A stretch of DNA of 64,000 nt from positions 3,038,001-3,102,000 of the forward strand of contig NZ_CP168219.1 of assembly GCF_041714655.1 (NCBI RefSeq), written 5' to 3'. Position numbers and translations under genes: made by a program. The first letter of the stretch is position 1. Each line of letters begins with the position of its first letter. This stretch comes from Pseudoroseicyclus_A sp041714655 (GTDB lineage Bacteria > Pseudomonadota > Alphaproteobacteria > Rhodobacterales > Rhodobacteraceae). The notes under the pieces are model-generated. The model saw nothing but the letters and a program-made list of their open reading frames with translations. It did no database searches and was not told where the DNA came from. This document shows positions 25,560-34,172 of the stretch, piece by piece.

Positions 25560-25709
25560 TCTGCTCCGCTCGGCTTTTGTTGCCAGAGGTAGCGCAGAAG
25601 GACCCCTCCGGCAAAGTCACGAACTTGTCGGGCTGCGGAAAGCCGCGTAGGGTCCGCGCGATTTTCGGGGGGCATCGGGCCCCCCTTTGCAGCAGATGAG
25701 GTGCGCGCC

Positions 25710-26582
25710 ATGTTCCGAGGGTCCCTTCCCGCCCTGGTGACGCCGTTCAAGGACGGCGGTCTGGATCTGGATGCGCTGAAAAAGCTCGTTGCCTGGCACA
25801 TCGCCGAGGGCAGCCACGGGCTGGTCCCGGTGGGAACGACGGGCGAGAGCCCGACGCTGACCCATGACGAGCACGATCTGGTCGTGAAGATCGTGGTGGA
25901 AGAGGCCGCGGGCCGCATTCCGGTGATCGCCGGCGCCGGCAGCAACAACACCGCCGAGACGGTGCGGCTCGTGAAGGCCGCGAAGTCCGCCGGCGCCGAT
26001 GCGGCGCTGGTGGTGACGCCCTATTACAACAAGCCGACGCAGGCCGGGCTGATCGCCCATTTCACCGCGGCCGCCGATTGCGGCCTGCCGATCGTCATCT
26101 ACAACATCCCGCCCCGCTCGGTGGTCGACATGACCCCGGCGACGATGGCGGAGCTGGCGAAGCACGAGATGATCATCGGCGTGAAGGACGCGACGGCCGA
26201 CCTCGCCCGTGTGCCGAAGACGCGGCGGATGTGCGGGGAGGGCTTCGTGCAGCTCTCCGGCGAGGATCCGACGGCCATCGGTTTCAACGCGCAGGGCGGG
26301 GTGGGCTGCATCTCGGTGACGGCCAACGTCATCCCGAAGCTGCTGGCGGAGCTGCAGGAGAAGACACTGGCCGGCGATTACGCCGGGGCGCTGGCGATCC
26401 AGGACCGGGTGCAGCCGCTCCACGAGGCGGTCTTCGCTGAGCCGGGCGTCGCCGGGGCGAAATACGCGATGTCGCTTCTGGGGCTCTGCTCGGAGGAGGT
26501 GCGCTCCCCGCTGGTGCCGCCGAGCGAGCCGGTGAAGGCGCAGATCGCCGAGGCGCTGCGCGGGGTCGGGGCGATCAACTAG
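25710..26582 (+). CDS. dapA: 4-hydroxy-tetrahydrodipicolinate synthase
   Basis: A 290-residue TIM-barrel aldolase that condenses pyruvate with aspartate semialdehyde, the first committed step to lysine and diaminopimelate. GSLPALVTPF and VGTTGESPTL match the family. The Schiff-base Lys is in IIGVKDAT near residue 160, and YNIPPRS carries the catalytic Tyr region. GAGG at 25698-25701 fits the ATG at 25710; an in-frame GTG at 25701 overlaps it. A cluster of repeats follows instead of a co-transcribed gene. Confidence 0.96.
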   Translation: MFRGSLPALVTPFKDGGLDLDALKKLVAWHIAEGSHGLVPVGTTGESPTLTHDEHDLVVKIVVEEAAGRIPVIAGAGSNNTAETVRLVKAAKSAGADAALVVTPYYNKPTQAGLIAHFTAAADCGLPIVIYNIPPRSVVDMTPATMAELAKHEMIIGVKDATADLARVPKTRRMCGEGFVQLSGEDPTAIGFNAQGGVGCISVTANVIPKLLAELQEKTLAGDYAGALAIQDRVQPLHEAVFAEPGVAGAKYAMSLLGLCSEEVRSPLVPPSEPVKAQIAEALRGVGAIN

Positions 26583-26615
26583 GGCTCGGCCCGCCCTGAC
26601 GGGCGGGCTCGCGGG
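26583..26615. repeat. Repeat family B, copy 3 (reverse)
   Basis: GGCTCGGCCCGCC-CTGAC-GGGCGGGCTCGCG directly after the dapA stop codon; the reverse complement of the elements at 10459 and 13743. Likely works as the dapA terminator. Confidence 0.6.
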
Positions 26616-26620
26616 GGCGT

Positions 26621-26673
26621 GGTGGGCTGAAGCCCGCCCTACGGTCTGGCGTAGGGCGGGTTTGCAACCCACC
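26621..26673. repeat. Repeat family A, facing pair (copies 4 and 5)
   Basis: GGTGGGCT-GA-AGCCCGCC followed by CTACG (26621-26643), and GTAGG then GCGGGTTTGCAACCCACC (26651-26673), in opposite orientation as at 13605-13700. Some G-to-T changes are compensated on the other arm, which hints that the folded form matters. Confidence 0.65.
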
Positions 26674-26700
26674 TTCCCCCCCTCTCAACCAGCCCCAACC

Positions 26701-26897
26701 TCGCCGCGCGGGGCGAGCGCCGGCCCGGGGGTTGGCGCTCCTGACGGTGCCGCGGCGCACTTTATGGCGCCGCCACCTCCCCGCTCACCGGCACCGCCTG
26801 CCCTCACCAGAGCGCCAGCCCGCGGGACGGGCCGGCGCTCGCCCTGCGCCTGCGGCGCGCACCGGGCGGGGGCACAGCATGAGCGTTGCACCAAAGG
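26701..26897. repeat. Composite structured repeat C, copy 2
   Basis: It aligns with 13783-13981 over its whole length. Shared blocks include TCGCCGCGC, GGGCGAGCGCCGGCCCGGG, GTTGGCGCTC, CTTTATGG, CCGCTCAC, CACCAGAGCGCCAGCCCGCG, GGACGGGCCGGCGCTCGCCC and GCACCGGGCGGGGG-like sequence, ending CAAAGG. The differences are spread evenly, so the copies are old or are under structural constraint. Confidence 0.7.
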
Positions 26898-26918
26898 TGG
26901 GTTGAAAACCCACCCTAC
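26896..26918. repeat. Repeat family A, copy 6, supplying the stop of the next gene
   Basis: GGTGGGTT-GAA-AACCCACC followed by CTAC. The CTA at 26915-26917 is, on the minus strand, the TAG stop of the YcaQ-type gene, whose last codons abut the repeat. Confidence 0.65.
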
Positions 26919-28162
26919 CCTTCGTCGGCGGCCCCCGGCGCCGGCACCGGCACGCCCGGCTCCCGCAGCCAGCCTTCGGCCCAGGTCACGCCGTCCAGCC
27001 CGGCGAAGCGGCAGAGGCGGTCGAGCTCGGCCTCGAAGGCGCTCTGGCGGCCCTTGCCCCAGCGCGTGCCGGCCTCGGGCCAGAGGGCGCGGAGCTCCAG
27101 CCGGCCGGCCTCGCGATTGGCCTTCATGTCCACCCGCCCGACCAGCCGGTCGCCCTGCAGGAGCGGGAAGACGTAGTAGCCGTAGAGCCGCCTCGGTGCC
27201 GGCACGAAGATCTCGATCCGGTAGAAGAAGCCGAAAAGCCGCTCCGCCCGCGCTCGGTCGCGGAGCATCGGGTCGAAGGGAGAGAGGACGCGGAGCCGGT
27301 TGCCCGGTGCCGGCAGGGCCGAGGCCTCCGCCACCAGGCCGGGGAAGGCGACCGAGCGGCGGAGGCGGCCGTCCGCCTGTTCCACCGCCACCTCCTCGAT
27401 GCGGCCCGCGGCGAGCGCCGCCGCCACCCAGGCCCGCGCGGCCTCCGGCGGGACCATGCGCTTGCCCCAGAAGCCGGAGAGCTCGCCGGAGGTGGCGAAG
27501 CCGAGCCGCGCCAGCGCCTCGCGGCAGGCCCAGTCGAGGCTTTCCTCCTCGCTGACCTCCTGCGAAAGCCAGGGTTCGGGGATCACCCGCTCCGTCAGGT
27601 CGTAGACCTTGCGGAAGCTGTCGCGCCGCAAGACCGTGATCTCGCCCGAATGCCAGAGCCATTCGAGCGCGGCCTTGGAGGGGTGCCAGTCCCACCAGCC
27701 GCCGGAGCCGCGGGGCTCCTCGGGCGCCAGCTCGCCGGAGCTGATCGGGCCCCTCGCCACATGGGCGCGGACGTCGTCCAGCTGCTCCACGAAGGCGCCG
27801 CCCTGCCACTCTGCCCATTTCTCCTTCATCCGCGCCTCGGTCCGGCGGAAGACATGGCGCCAATGCGGGAAATGCTCGACGGGGATGATCGAGGCGTCAT
27901 GCGTCCAGTGCTCGAAGAGCGCGCGGTCGCGGGAAAGGAGCCGCCCGAGCGCCGCGGGCCGGTAGGCACCCATCCGCGAGAAGAGGATGAGGTCATGCGC
28001 CCGGGCCAGCGTGTTGACGCTGTCGAGCTGCACGAAACCGAGCCGCCCGATCAGCGCCCGGAGGTCCTGCCCACGGCCAGAGCCGGAGGGCGGGGCGAGG
28101 AGGGCGTGACGCTCCATGAAGAGCCGGCGGGCGAGCGGGTTGGGGAGGATGGGCGGGGTCAT
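26915..28162 (-). CDS. YcaQ-type winged-helix DNA glycosylase (HTH_42 family)
   Basis: A 415-residue protein of the family that includes E. coli YcaQ and Streptomyces AlkZ, which unhook interstrand crosslinks and remove bulky N7-alkyl adducts. The catalytic QxD motif is seen as FVQLDSVN (Gln45, Asp47). The conserved FEHWTHDASIIP and FDPMLRDRARAERLFGFFYRIE segments are present. It is therefore a probable alkylation/crosslink repair glycosylase. Its stop codon lies inside a family A repeat, so the C-terminus may have been altered by the repeat. The following gene on the other strand is unrelated. Confidence 0.83.
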   Translation of the reverse strand: MTPPILPNPLARRLFMERHALLAPPSGSGRGQDLRALIGRLGFVQLDSVNTLARAHDLILFSRMGAYRPAALGRLLSRDRALFEHWTHDASIIPVEHFPHWRHVFRRTEARMKEKWAEWQGGAFVEQLDDVRAHVARGPISSGELAPEEPRGSGGWWDWHPSKAALEWLWHSGEITVLRRDSFRKVYDLTERVIPEPWLSQEVSEEESLDWACREALARLGFATSGELSGFWGKRMVPPEAARAWVAAALAAGRIEEVAVEQADGRLRRSVAFPGLVAEASALPAPGNRLRVLSPFDPMLRDRARAERLFGFFYRIEIFVPAPRRLYGYYVFPLLQGDRLVGRVDMKANREAGRLELRALWPEAGTRWGKGRQSAFEAELDRLCRFAGLDGVTWAEGWLREPGVPVPAPGAADEG

Positions 28163-28235
28163 GGAGCGAGGCTAGCGGGGCGCGGGGCGGAAGGGAACAA
28201 CCTGTGAACGTCCGGGCGGGGTGGCGGGGGGAGGA

Positions 28236-28290
28236 GTGGGGGCGCTGCCCCCACACCCCCGGCGATATTTATGGCCAGATGAAAGGGGGG
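28236..28290. repeat. Repeat family D, copy 2
   Basis: GTGGGGGCGCTGCCCCCAC hairpin, then ACCCCCGGCGATATTTA and TGGCCAGATGAAAGGGGG. It lies between the divergent YcaQ-type and desaturase genes, so it is not at a 3' end here. Confidence 0.6.
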
Positions 28291-28400
28291 ACGGGGGGGA
28301 TCCGGGGAGACTGCGCCCTGCGAGGGGCGGAAGGTGTGGGGCGGCGGCCGGGCCACTTGCCGCTACGACATCTTCAGCCGTTTCTGCTAGGCTGGGCGCC

Positions 28401-29351
28401 ATGGCCGAGAGCTATCTCACCCGCGACGAGATCCGCGCCCTGTCCGAGCGGTCGGACCTCTGGGGCGCGCTCCTTCTTGCGCATTGCTACGGGATCATGG
28501 CGGCGGCGCTCGGGATATTCGCGCTCTGGCCCAATCCGCTCACCTTCCTTCTCGCCGTGATCCTCATCGGCTCGCGGCAGCTCGGCCTCGCCATCCTCAT
28601 GCACGAGGCCGCCCATATGGCGCTCTTCCGCTCGCGGCGGCTGAACGAATGGGCGGGGGAGTGGCTCTGCGGGCGGCCGATCCTCGCGGACCTGCCGGCC
28701 TACCGGCGCTATCACCTGCAGCACCACCGTCATACGGCGACGGAGGCGGACCCGGATCTCGCCATGGCGCGGGCCTACCCGACGAGCCGTGCCTCGCTCC
28801 TCCGCAAGGTGCTGCGCGACCTGACCGGGCGCACGGGGCTGAGGCTCATGGCCATCCGGCTCGCCTTCCACTTCCGCATGGCGGGCGAGGTGGAGGAGGA
28901 TCCGGCGGCGCTCGACCTCTCCATCGGCTATTTCGTCCACCAGCTCCACCGGGGCGCCCTCGCCCAACTGGCGCTCTTCGCGCTTCTCTGGGCGGTCGGC
29001 GCCTGGTGGTGGTATCTCGCCTTCTGGCTCCTGCCGCTTCTCACCTGGTTCCAGCTCGTCCTCAGGCTCCGCAACATCGCCGAGCACGGCGGCGCGGCGC
29101 TGACGGCGGATCCGTTGCGCAACACCCGCTCCACCCGGGCCTCGTGGATCGAGCGGCTGCTGCTGGCGCCCTATTGGGTGAACCACCACATCGAGCATCA
29201 CCTCGTCATGCATATCCCCTGCCGGAACCTGCCGAAGGTGAGCGCGCTCCTCGCCGCGCGCGGCATCACCGAGCGGATGGAGATTGCGCCCGGCTACCTT
29301 TCCGTCATCCGGATGGCGGGCTCTCGCGGCGCCGCCCGGGGCCCCGCCTGA
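28401..29351 (+). CDS. Membrane fatty acid desaturase family protein
   Basis: A 316-residue integral membrane di-iron enzyme. The three His boxes are HEAAH (about 68), HLQHHRHT (about 105) and HHIEHHLVMH (about 255). Hydrophobic segments at ~25-62 and ~190-230 form the usual two pairs. It should introduce a double bond or hydroxyl into a lipid acyl chain or a carotenoid-like substrate. The ATG at 28401 starts at MAESYLTRDE. No regulator is adjacent. Confidence 0.87.
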   Translation: MAESYLTRDEIRALSERSDLWGALLLAHCYGIMAAALGIFALWPNPLTFLLAVILIGSRQLGLAILMHEAAHMALFRSRRLNEWAGEWLCGRPILADLPAYRRYHLQHHRHTATEADPDLAMARAYPTSRASLLRKVLRDLTGRTGLRLMAIRLAFHFRMAGEVEEDPAALDLSIGYFVHQLHRGALAQLALFALLWAVGAWWWYLAFWLLPLLTWFQLVLRLRNIAEHGGAALTADPLRNTRSTRASWIERLLLAPYWVNHHIEHHLVMHIPCRNLPKVSALLAARGITERMEIAPGYLSVIRMAGSRGAARGPA

Positions 29352-29452
29352 CGCGCGGGTGAACTACCGGGGGCGCGGGCGAAAAACCTCTCGGCGATTG
29401 CGCCATTTGCGTCTATACGCCGGCCGATCGGGCCAGTTCGAGGGAGGGTTTC

Positions 29453-30841
29453 ATGGCATCTGGGCGGGATATCCGGGCGTTGACCGGAGAGAATGCGGAC
29501 AGCCGCTGGAACATCGGGACCGGCATCGGCACCCCCACCGTCATCACCTACAGCTTCGCCCGTGGCGATGCGCCCTATGACGATGGCGACGCCAGCGGCT
29601 TCCGCGGCTGGTCGAAGGGAGAGATGGCGCGTGCCCGCGCCGCGCTGGACCTCTGGGCGGACATCAGCGGTATCACCTTCGTCGAGGTGCCGGACCGCGT
29701 GGTCGGCGACCTTCGCTTCTCGCTCGCGGCCAACCTCGGCCCGGGGCAGGAATCGACCGCCGGCTATGCCTATTTCCCCGGGTCGGATTACCAGTACGAC
29801 TGGGATACGGGCACCTGGGCGCCGACCTCGAACAGCCATGCCGACTACGGCGGAGACATATTCCTCGACGCGGCCTATGTCCGCTCGTCGGGCATGAATT
29901 CCGGCGAGGAGGGCTTCTCCGTCCTCATCCATGAAATCGGCCATGCGCTGGGGCTGAAGCACCCGTTCGAGGGCGATCCCGTCATCACCCCCGGCCATGA
30001 CAACGGCCGCTACACCATCATGTCCTACGATACGCCCTGGGGTCAGAGCCAGCTCGGCAGCGTCGACATGGCCGCGATCCGCTACCTCTATGGCGAGGCG
30101 AGCGAGAGCATCGCGGCCCGCTGGCTCGGCAATGCGCTGCTGCAGCTCGGCGGGGCGAACGGCGACAAGCTCGGCGGCTCGCATCTGAACGACTGGATCT
30201 ACGGCCGCGCCGGCAAGGACGCCATCGAGACAGGCGACGGCAAGGACAGGGCCTTCGGCGGCGCCGGGGCGGATGTGATCGACCTCGGCGACGGCGACGA
30301 CAGCGCCTATGGCAGCAGCGGCGACGACGTCATCACCGCCGGCAACGGCAAGGATTTCGTGGCCGGCGGCGCCGACAACGACACGCTCGAGGGCGGCGGC
30401 CAGGACGATTCCGTGCAGGGCAACTTCGGCAATGACCTTTTGTCCGGCAACGGCGGCAACGATACGATGCACGGCGGCGGCGGCCATGACAGCCTTTTCG
30501 GCGGCTATGACGACGACCTTCTGCGCGGCGCCGACGGCAAGGACTGGCTCGAGGGCGGCAACGGCAACGACAAGCTCGACGGCGGCCGCGGGCTCGACGT
30601 GCTGACCGGCGGGCTCGGCGAGGACCGGTTCCTGTTCTTCGCCGATGGCGGCATCGACAGGGTGACGGATTACGCCTTCGGCGAGGACGCGCTCGTCTTC
30701 GTCGATTCGGCGGACGGCATGGCGGATCTCGACTTCTCGCAGCAGGGCGATGATGTGCTGATCACCGCCGACTCGCTCCGGGTGATCGTCGAGGACTATC
30801 TCGTCGAAACGCTGGTCACCGAGGGGACCTTCCTCTTCTGA
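29453..30841 (+). CDS. Secreted M10 (serralysin-like) metalloprotease with RTX repeats
   Basis: A 462-residue protein. The N-terminal half is a matrixin/serralysin-type protease: the zinc site HEIGHALGLKHPF is near 159-171 and the Met-turn IMSYD near 190. From ~235 to ~400 there are about ten Gly-Asp-rich nonapeptides (G-G-x-G-x-D-x-L/x type, such as GAGADVIDL, GNGGNDTMH, GGNGNDKLD), which bind calcium outside the cell. There is no N-terminal signal; the C-terminus ends in an acidic-hydrophobic tail (TEGTFLF), as expected for type I secretion. The needed ABC/MFP/TolC genes and a protease inhibitor are not in the window. GAGGGAGGG precedes the ATG. Confidence 0.92.
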   Translation: MASGRDIRALTGENADSRWNIGTGIGTPTVITYSFARGDAPYDDGDASGFRGWSKGEMARARAALDLWADISGITFVEVPDRVVGDLRFSLAANLGPGQESTAGYAYFPGSDYQYDWDTGTWAPTSNSHADYGGDIFLDAAYVRSSGMNSGEEGFSVLIHEIGHALGLKHPFEGDPVITPGHDNGRYTIMSYDTPWGQSQLGSVDMAAIRYLYGEASESIAARWLGNALLQLGGANGDKLGGSHLNDWIYGRAGKDAIETGDGKDRAFGGAGADVIDLGDGDDSAYGSSGDDVITAGNGKDFVAGGADNDTLEGGGQDDSVQGNFGNDLLSGNGGNDTMHGGGGHDSLFGGYDDDLLRGADGKDWLEGGNGNDKLDGGRGLDVLTGGLGEDRFLFFADGGIDRVTDYAFGEDALVFVDSADGMADLDFSQQGDDVLITADSLRVIVEDYLVETLVTEGTFLF

Positions 30842-30956
30842 GCATGGGCCGGCGGCCCCCGACCCGGGGCCGCCGGCGCGACACCGGCCCGCTGCCCTTG
30901 CGTCACTCCCGGCGCCGGCTGGCCTCGCCCCGGGAAATCCGCGAGACTCCGCCGCC

Positions 30957-31859
30957 ATGGCCCGCCCCGATCCCTATGCGCCCCTTGCGGCCTTTGCCGC
31001 GCCGGCGGGCGGCTCGTCCCTCAGCGCCGTCCTGGGCGGGCTCCTGGCGGTGGCGGCGGCCTATATCGGCGGGCAGATCCTCGTCTTCGGCCTCCTCCTG
31101 CCGTTTCAGGGCCCGGAGCAAGGGGCGCCGCTCAGCCGGCTCGGGGTGCTCCTGTTCCTGCTGTCATATCTCGCGCCGCTGGCCATGGTGGTCACCTGGT
31201 GCCGTCGGGTGCTCGGCCGGCCGGCGGCGGGGCTCCTCGGCCCCGCGGTGAGGCTCTGGCAGCACTGGCTGCGCGCCTTTCTCTGGGTGTTCGGCCTCAT
31301 GCTCGTCCTCCTCGCGCTGCCGTCCTGGACCCTGGAGCTCGTGCGCCTGAACCCGGTGGCCCCCTGGCTCCTCACCCTGCCCGTCATGCTGCCGGCGGTG
31401 CTTCTCCAGACGGCGACGGAAGAGGTGGTCTTCCGCGGCTATCTGCAGCAGGAGCTGGCGGCCCGCTCCAAGAGCCCGCTCGTCTGGATGGTGCTGCCCT
31501 CCGTCGCCTTCGGGGCGCTGCACTGGGGCAATGGCTCCAGCCCGGCCGACAGGCTGCTCTACGTGGGCGTCATCAGCATCTACGGGATGCTCTCGGCCGA
31601 CCTCGTGGCGCGGACGGGCAGCCTCGGCGCCTCCATCGCCTTCCATTTCGCGGTCAACATCCAGTCGATCCTCCTCTTCGGCGAGGAAGGGCTGGGGCTC
31701 GAGCGGGCGGCGCTCGGCGTACTGCCCCCGCAGGACATCGAGCTCGGCGGGATGACGATGGGCGACATGCTCGGCCCGGCGGGGCTCGTCATCCTTGCCG
31801 TCAGCTCGGTGCCCTTCCTCCTTTACTGGCTCGCGGCACGGGTTGCCGTCCGCCGCTGA
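30957..31859 (+). CDS. CPBP family intramembrane glutamic protease
   Basis: A 300-residue protein with about eight membrane segments. The Abi/CAAX domain motifs are EEVVFRGYLQQE (Glu155, Glu156, Arg160), FGALHWGNG and an AFHFAVN His segment. These residues form the active site of Rce1-like glutamic proteases. Bacterial roles are mostly unknown and range from lipoprotein or bacteriocin handling to protein scaffolding. It sits between the RTX protease and accD without tight coupling to either. Confidence 0.85.
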   Translation: MARPDPYAPLAAFAAPAGGSSLSAVLGGLLAVAAAYIGGQILVFGLLLPFQGPEQGAPLSRLGVLLFLLSYLAPLAMVVTWCRRVLGRPAAGLLGPAVRLWQHWLRAFLWVFGLMLVLLALPSWTLELVRLNPVAPWLLTLPVMLPAVLLQTATEEVVFRGYLQQELAARSKSPLVWMVLPSVAFGALHWGNGSSPADRLLYVGVISIYGMLSADLVARTGSLGASIAFHFAVNIQSILLFGEEGLGLERAALGVLPPQDIELGGMTMGDMLGPAGLVILAVSSVPFLLYWLAARVAVRR

Positions 31860-31926
31860 GGGGCCGAGAATTGCCAAACCGGCCCGATCGCCATATCTCC
31901 TCTCCCTCAAGGCTTCGGAGAACCTG

Positions 31927-32880
31927 ATGAACTGGATCACCAACTACGTCCGCCCCACGATCGGCTCCCTCTTCGCCCGCCGCGAAGTGCCGGAGAACCT
32001 GTGGACCAAATGCGACGTCTGCGGGACCATGCTCTTCCACCGCGAGCTCGATGCGGCCCAGAGGGTCTGCACGAACTGCGGCCACCACATGACGATCACG
32101 CCGCGCGCCCGGTTCGAGAAATTCTTCGACGGCGGCGCGTTCAGCGAGATCGAGGTGCCGGAGCCCATCGCCGACCCGCTGCATTTCCGCGACCAGAAGC
32201 GCTATCCCGACCGGATGAAGGACGCCCGCAAGAAGACGGGCGAGACCGAGGCGATGCTGGTGGCCGAAGGCGAGATCTTCGGCCTGCCCATCGTCGCCGC
32301 CGCGCAGGATTTCTCGTTCATGGGCGGCTCCATGGGCATGTATGTCGGCAATGCGATCATCGCCGCCGCCGAACGGGCAGTGAAGCTGAAGCGGCCGCTG
32401 GTGCTCTTCTCCGCCGCCGGCGGGGCGCGGATGCAGGAGGGGATCCTCAGCCTCATGCAGATGCCGCGCACCACGGTCGCGGTCGACATGCTGCAGGAGG
32501 CCGGGCTGCCCTATATCGTCGTGCTCACGCATCCGACGACCGGGGGCGTTACCGCCTCTTACGCCATGCTGGGCGATGTGCAGATCGCCGAGCCGGGAGC
32601 GCTCATCTGCTTCGCCGGCCCGCGGGTCATCGAACAGACGATCCGCGAAAAGCTGCCCGAGGGCTTCCAACGCGCCGAATACCTGCTCGATCACGGCATG
32701 CTCGACCGGGTGACGGAGCGCGGCAAGCTGAAGGAAGAGATCGCGGGGATCCTCTCGATGCTCACCGGGCAGGAGCTTGTCACCCCCGCCGAGCCGCCGA
32801 AGGACGAGCCGCTGCCGGCACCGCCGCCGGAAGTGCCGGCGCCGAATGCCCCGGCAGCCCAGGCGAAGCCGAAGAAATGA
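31927..32880 (+). CDS. accD: Acetyl-CoA carboxylase carboxyltransferase subunit beta
   Basis: A 317-residue subunit of the enzyme making malonyl-CoA for fatty acid synthesis. The N-terminal zinc ribbon uses C29, C32, C48 and C51 (CDVCG..CTNCG). The crotonase-type core includes FMGGSMGMYVGNAI and SAAGGARMQEG. A Pro/Ala-rich tail (PAPPPEVPAPNAP) extends the C-terminus. The ATGA overlap couples it to folC, a widespread arrangement. Confidence 0.96.
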   Translation: MNWITNYVRPTIGSLFARREVPENLWTKCDVCGTMLFHRELDAAQRVCTNCGHHMTITPRARFEKFFDGGAFSEIEVPEPIADPLHFRDQKRYPDRMKDARKKTGETEAMLVAEGEIFGLPIVAAAQDFSFMGGSMGMYVGNAIIAAAERAVKLKRPLVLFSAAGGARMQEGILSLMQMPRTTVAVDMLQEAGLPYIVVLTHPTTGGVTASYAMLGDVQIAEPGALICFAGPRVIEQTIREKLPEGFQRAEYLLDHGMLDRVTERGKLKEEIAGILSMLTGQELVTPAEPPKDEPLPAPPPEVPAPNAPAAQAKPKK

Positions 32881-34172
32881 GCGAGACCCTGGCGCCCCGG
32901 GCCGCCAGCCAGGAGGCGTCGGACGCGCTTCTGGCGCGGATGATGCAGCTTCACCCCAAGGTCATCGACCTGACGCTGGAGCGGCTGGAGCGGCTGATGC
33001 CAGCCCTCGGCAACCCCGAGGCCGCGCTGCCGCCGATCGTCCATATCGCCGGCACCAACGGCAAGGGCTCCACCCAGGCGATGATCCGCGCCGGGCTCGA
33101 GGCGGCGGGCCGGCGCGTCCACGCCTATACGAGCCCGCATCTCGCCCGGTTTCACGAGCGCATCCGCCTCGCCGGCGAGATCATCTCGGAAGAGGCGCTG
33201 GCCGGCGTCCTCGCCGAGGCGGAGGCCGCCAATGCCGGCGCCAACATCACCTATTTCGAGATCACGACGGCGGCCGCCTATCTGGCCATGAGCCGGGTCC
33301 CTGCCGATTACGCCCTGATCGAGGTCGGGCTCGGCGGGCGCTGGGATGCGACCAACATCTTCGCGGCGCCGCGGCTAACCGTGATCACCCCCGTCTCCAT
33401 CGACCACCAGCAATATCTCGGCGAGACGCTGGCCGAGATCGCCTCCGCCAAGGCAGGGATCATCAAGCGCGGCGTGCCCTGCGTGGTCGGCCCGCAGGAG
33501 GAAGCGGCGCTGGAGGTGATCGAGGCCGAGGCGGCGCGGCTCGGCGCCCCGCTTCTCGTTCACGGCCAGCACTGGCGCGCCTATGAAGAGCGCGGCCGCC
33601 TCGTCTTCGAGGATGAGCGCGGGCTTCTCGACCTGCCGCTGCCGAACCTGCCCGGGCCCCACCAGATCCAGAACGCCGGCGCCGCGCTGGCGGCGCTGCG
33701 CACCCTCGGCGAGGGCGACCCAGAGGCCGCCGTCACGCGCGCCGACTGGCCGGCGCGGATGCAGCGGCTGAAGCGCGGCCCCCTCGTCGATGCGGCGGGC
33801 GATTGCGAGCTCTGGCTCGACGGCGGGCACAACCCGGCGGGCGGGATCGCCGTCGCGGCGAGCCTAAAGGCGATGGACGGCCGGCCCGTGCATCTCGTCT
33901 GCGGGATGCTGAACACCAAGGACATCGCCGGCTACCTCCGCCCCCTCGCCGATGTGGCGGAGAGCCTGACCGCCGTCTCCATCCCCGGCGAGCCGAATAC
34001 GCTGCCGGCGGAGGAAACAGCGGCGGCGGCCGCCGCCGTCGGCCTGCCCGCGACCACCGCCGAGACGGCCGCGGATGCCGTCGCCCGCATCGCCAATGCC
34101 TATCCCGGCGCGCGGATCCTCATCTGCGGCTCGCTCTACCTTGCGGGGCAGGTCCTGCGGGACAACGGCTGA
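32877..34172 (+). CDS. folC: Bifunctional folylpolyglutamate / dihydrofolate synthase
   Basis: A 431-residue Mur-ligase-type enzyme adding glutamate to dihydropteroate and folates. The P-loop is HIAGTNGKGST, followed by the TSPHLARFHERI region and the C-terminal LDGGHNPAG segment. It is coupled to accD by ATGA and to the next gene by TGATG. Confidence 0.95.
   Translation: MSETLAPRAASQEASDALLARMMQLHPKVIDLTLERLERLMPALGNPEAALPPIVHIAGTNGKGSTQAMIRAGLEAAGRRVHAYTSPHLARFHERIRLAGEIISEEALAGVLAEAEAANAGANITYFEITTAAAYLAMSRVPADYALIEVGLGGRWDATNIFAAPRLTVITPVSIDHQQYLGETLAEIASAKAGIIKRGVPCVVGPQEEAALEVIEAEAARLGAPLLVHGQHWRAYEERGRLVFEDERGLLDLPLPNLPGPHQIQNAGAALAALRTLGEGDPEAAVTRADWPARMQRLKRGPLVDAAGDCELWLDGGHNPAGGIAVAASLKAMDGRPVHLVCGMLNTKDIAGYLRPLADVAESLTAVSIPGEPNTLPAEETAAAAAAVGLPATTAETAADAVARIANAYPGARILICGSLYLAGQVLRDNG

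Larger units (their letters stand above)
26583..26914. other. Gene-free gap of ~330 bases made of repeats after dapA
   Basis: Nearly every base belongs to a repeat: family B reversed (26583-26615), two family A palindromes (26621-26642, 26651-26673), composite repeat C copy 2 (26701-26897) and a fourth family A element (26896-26918) that runs into the end of the convergent YcaQ-type gene. The order mirrors the cluster before polA at 13.6-14.0 kb. Confidence 0.7.
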
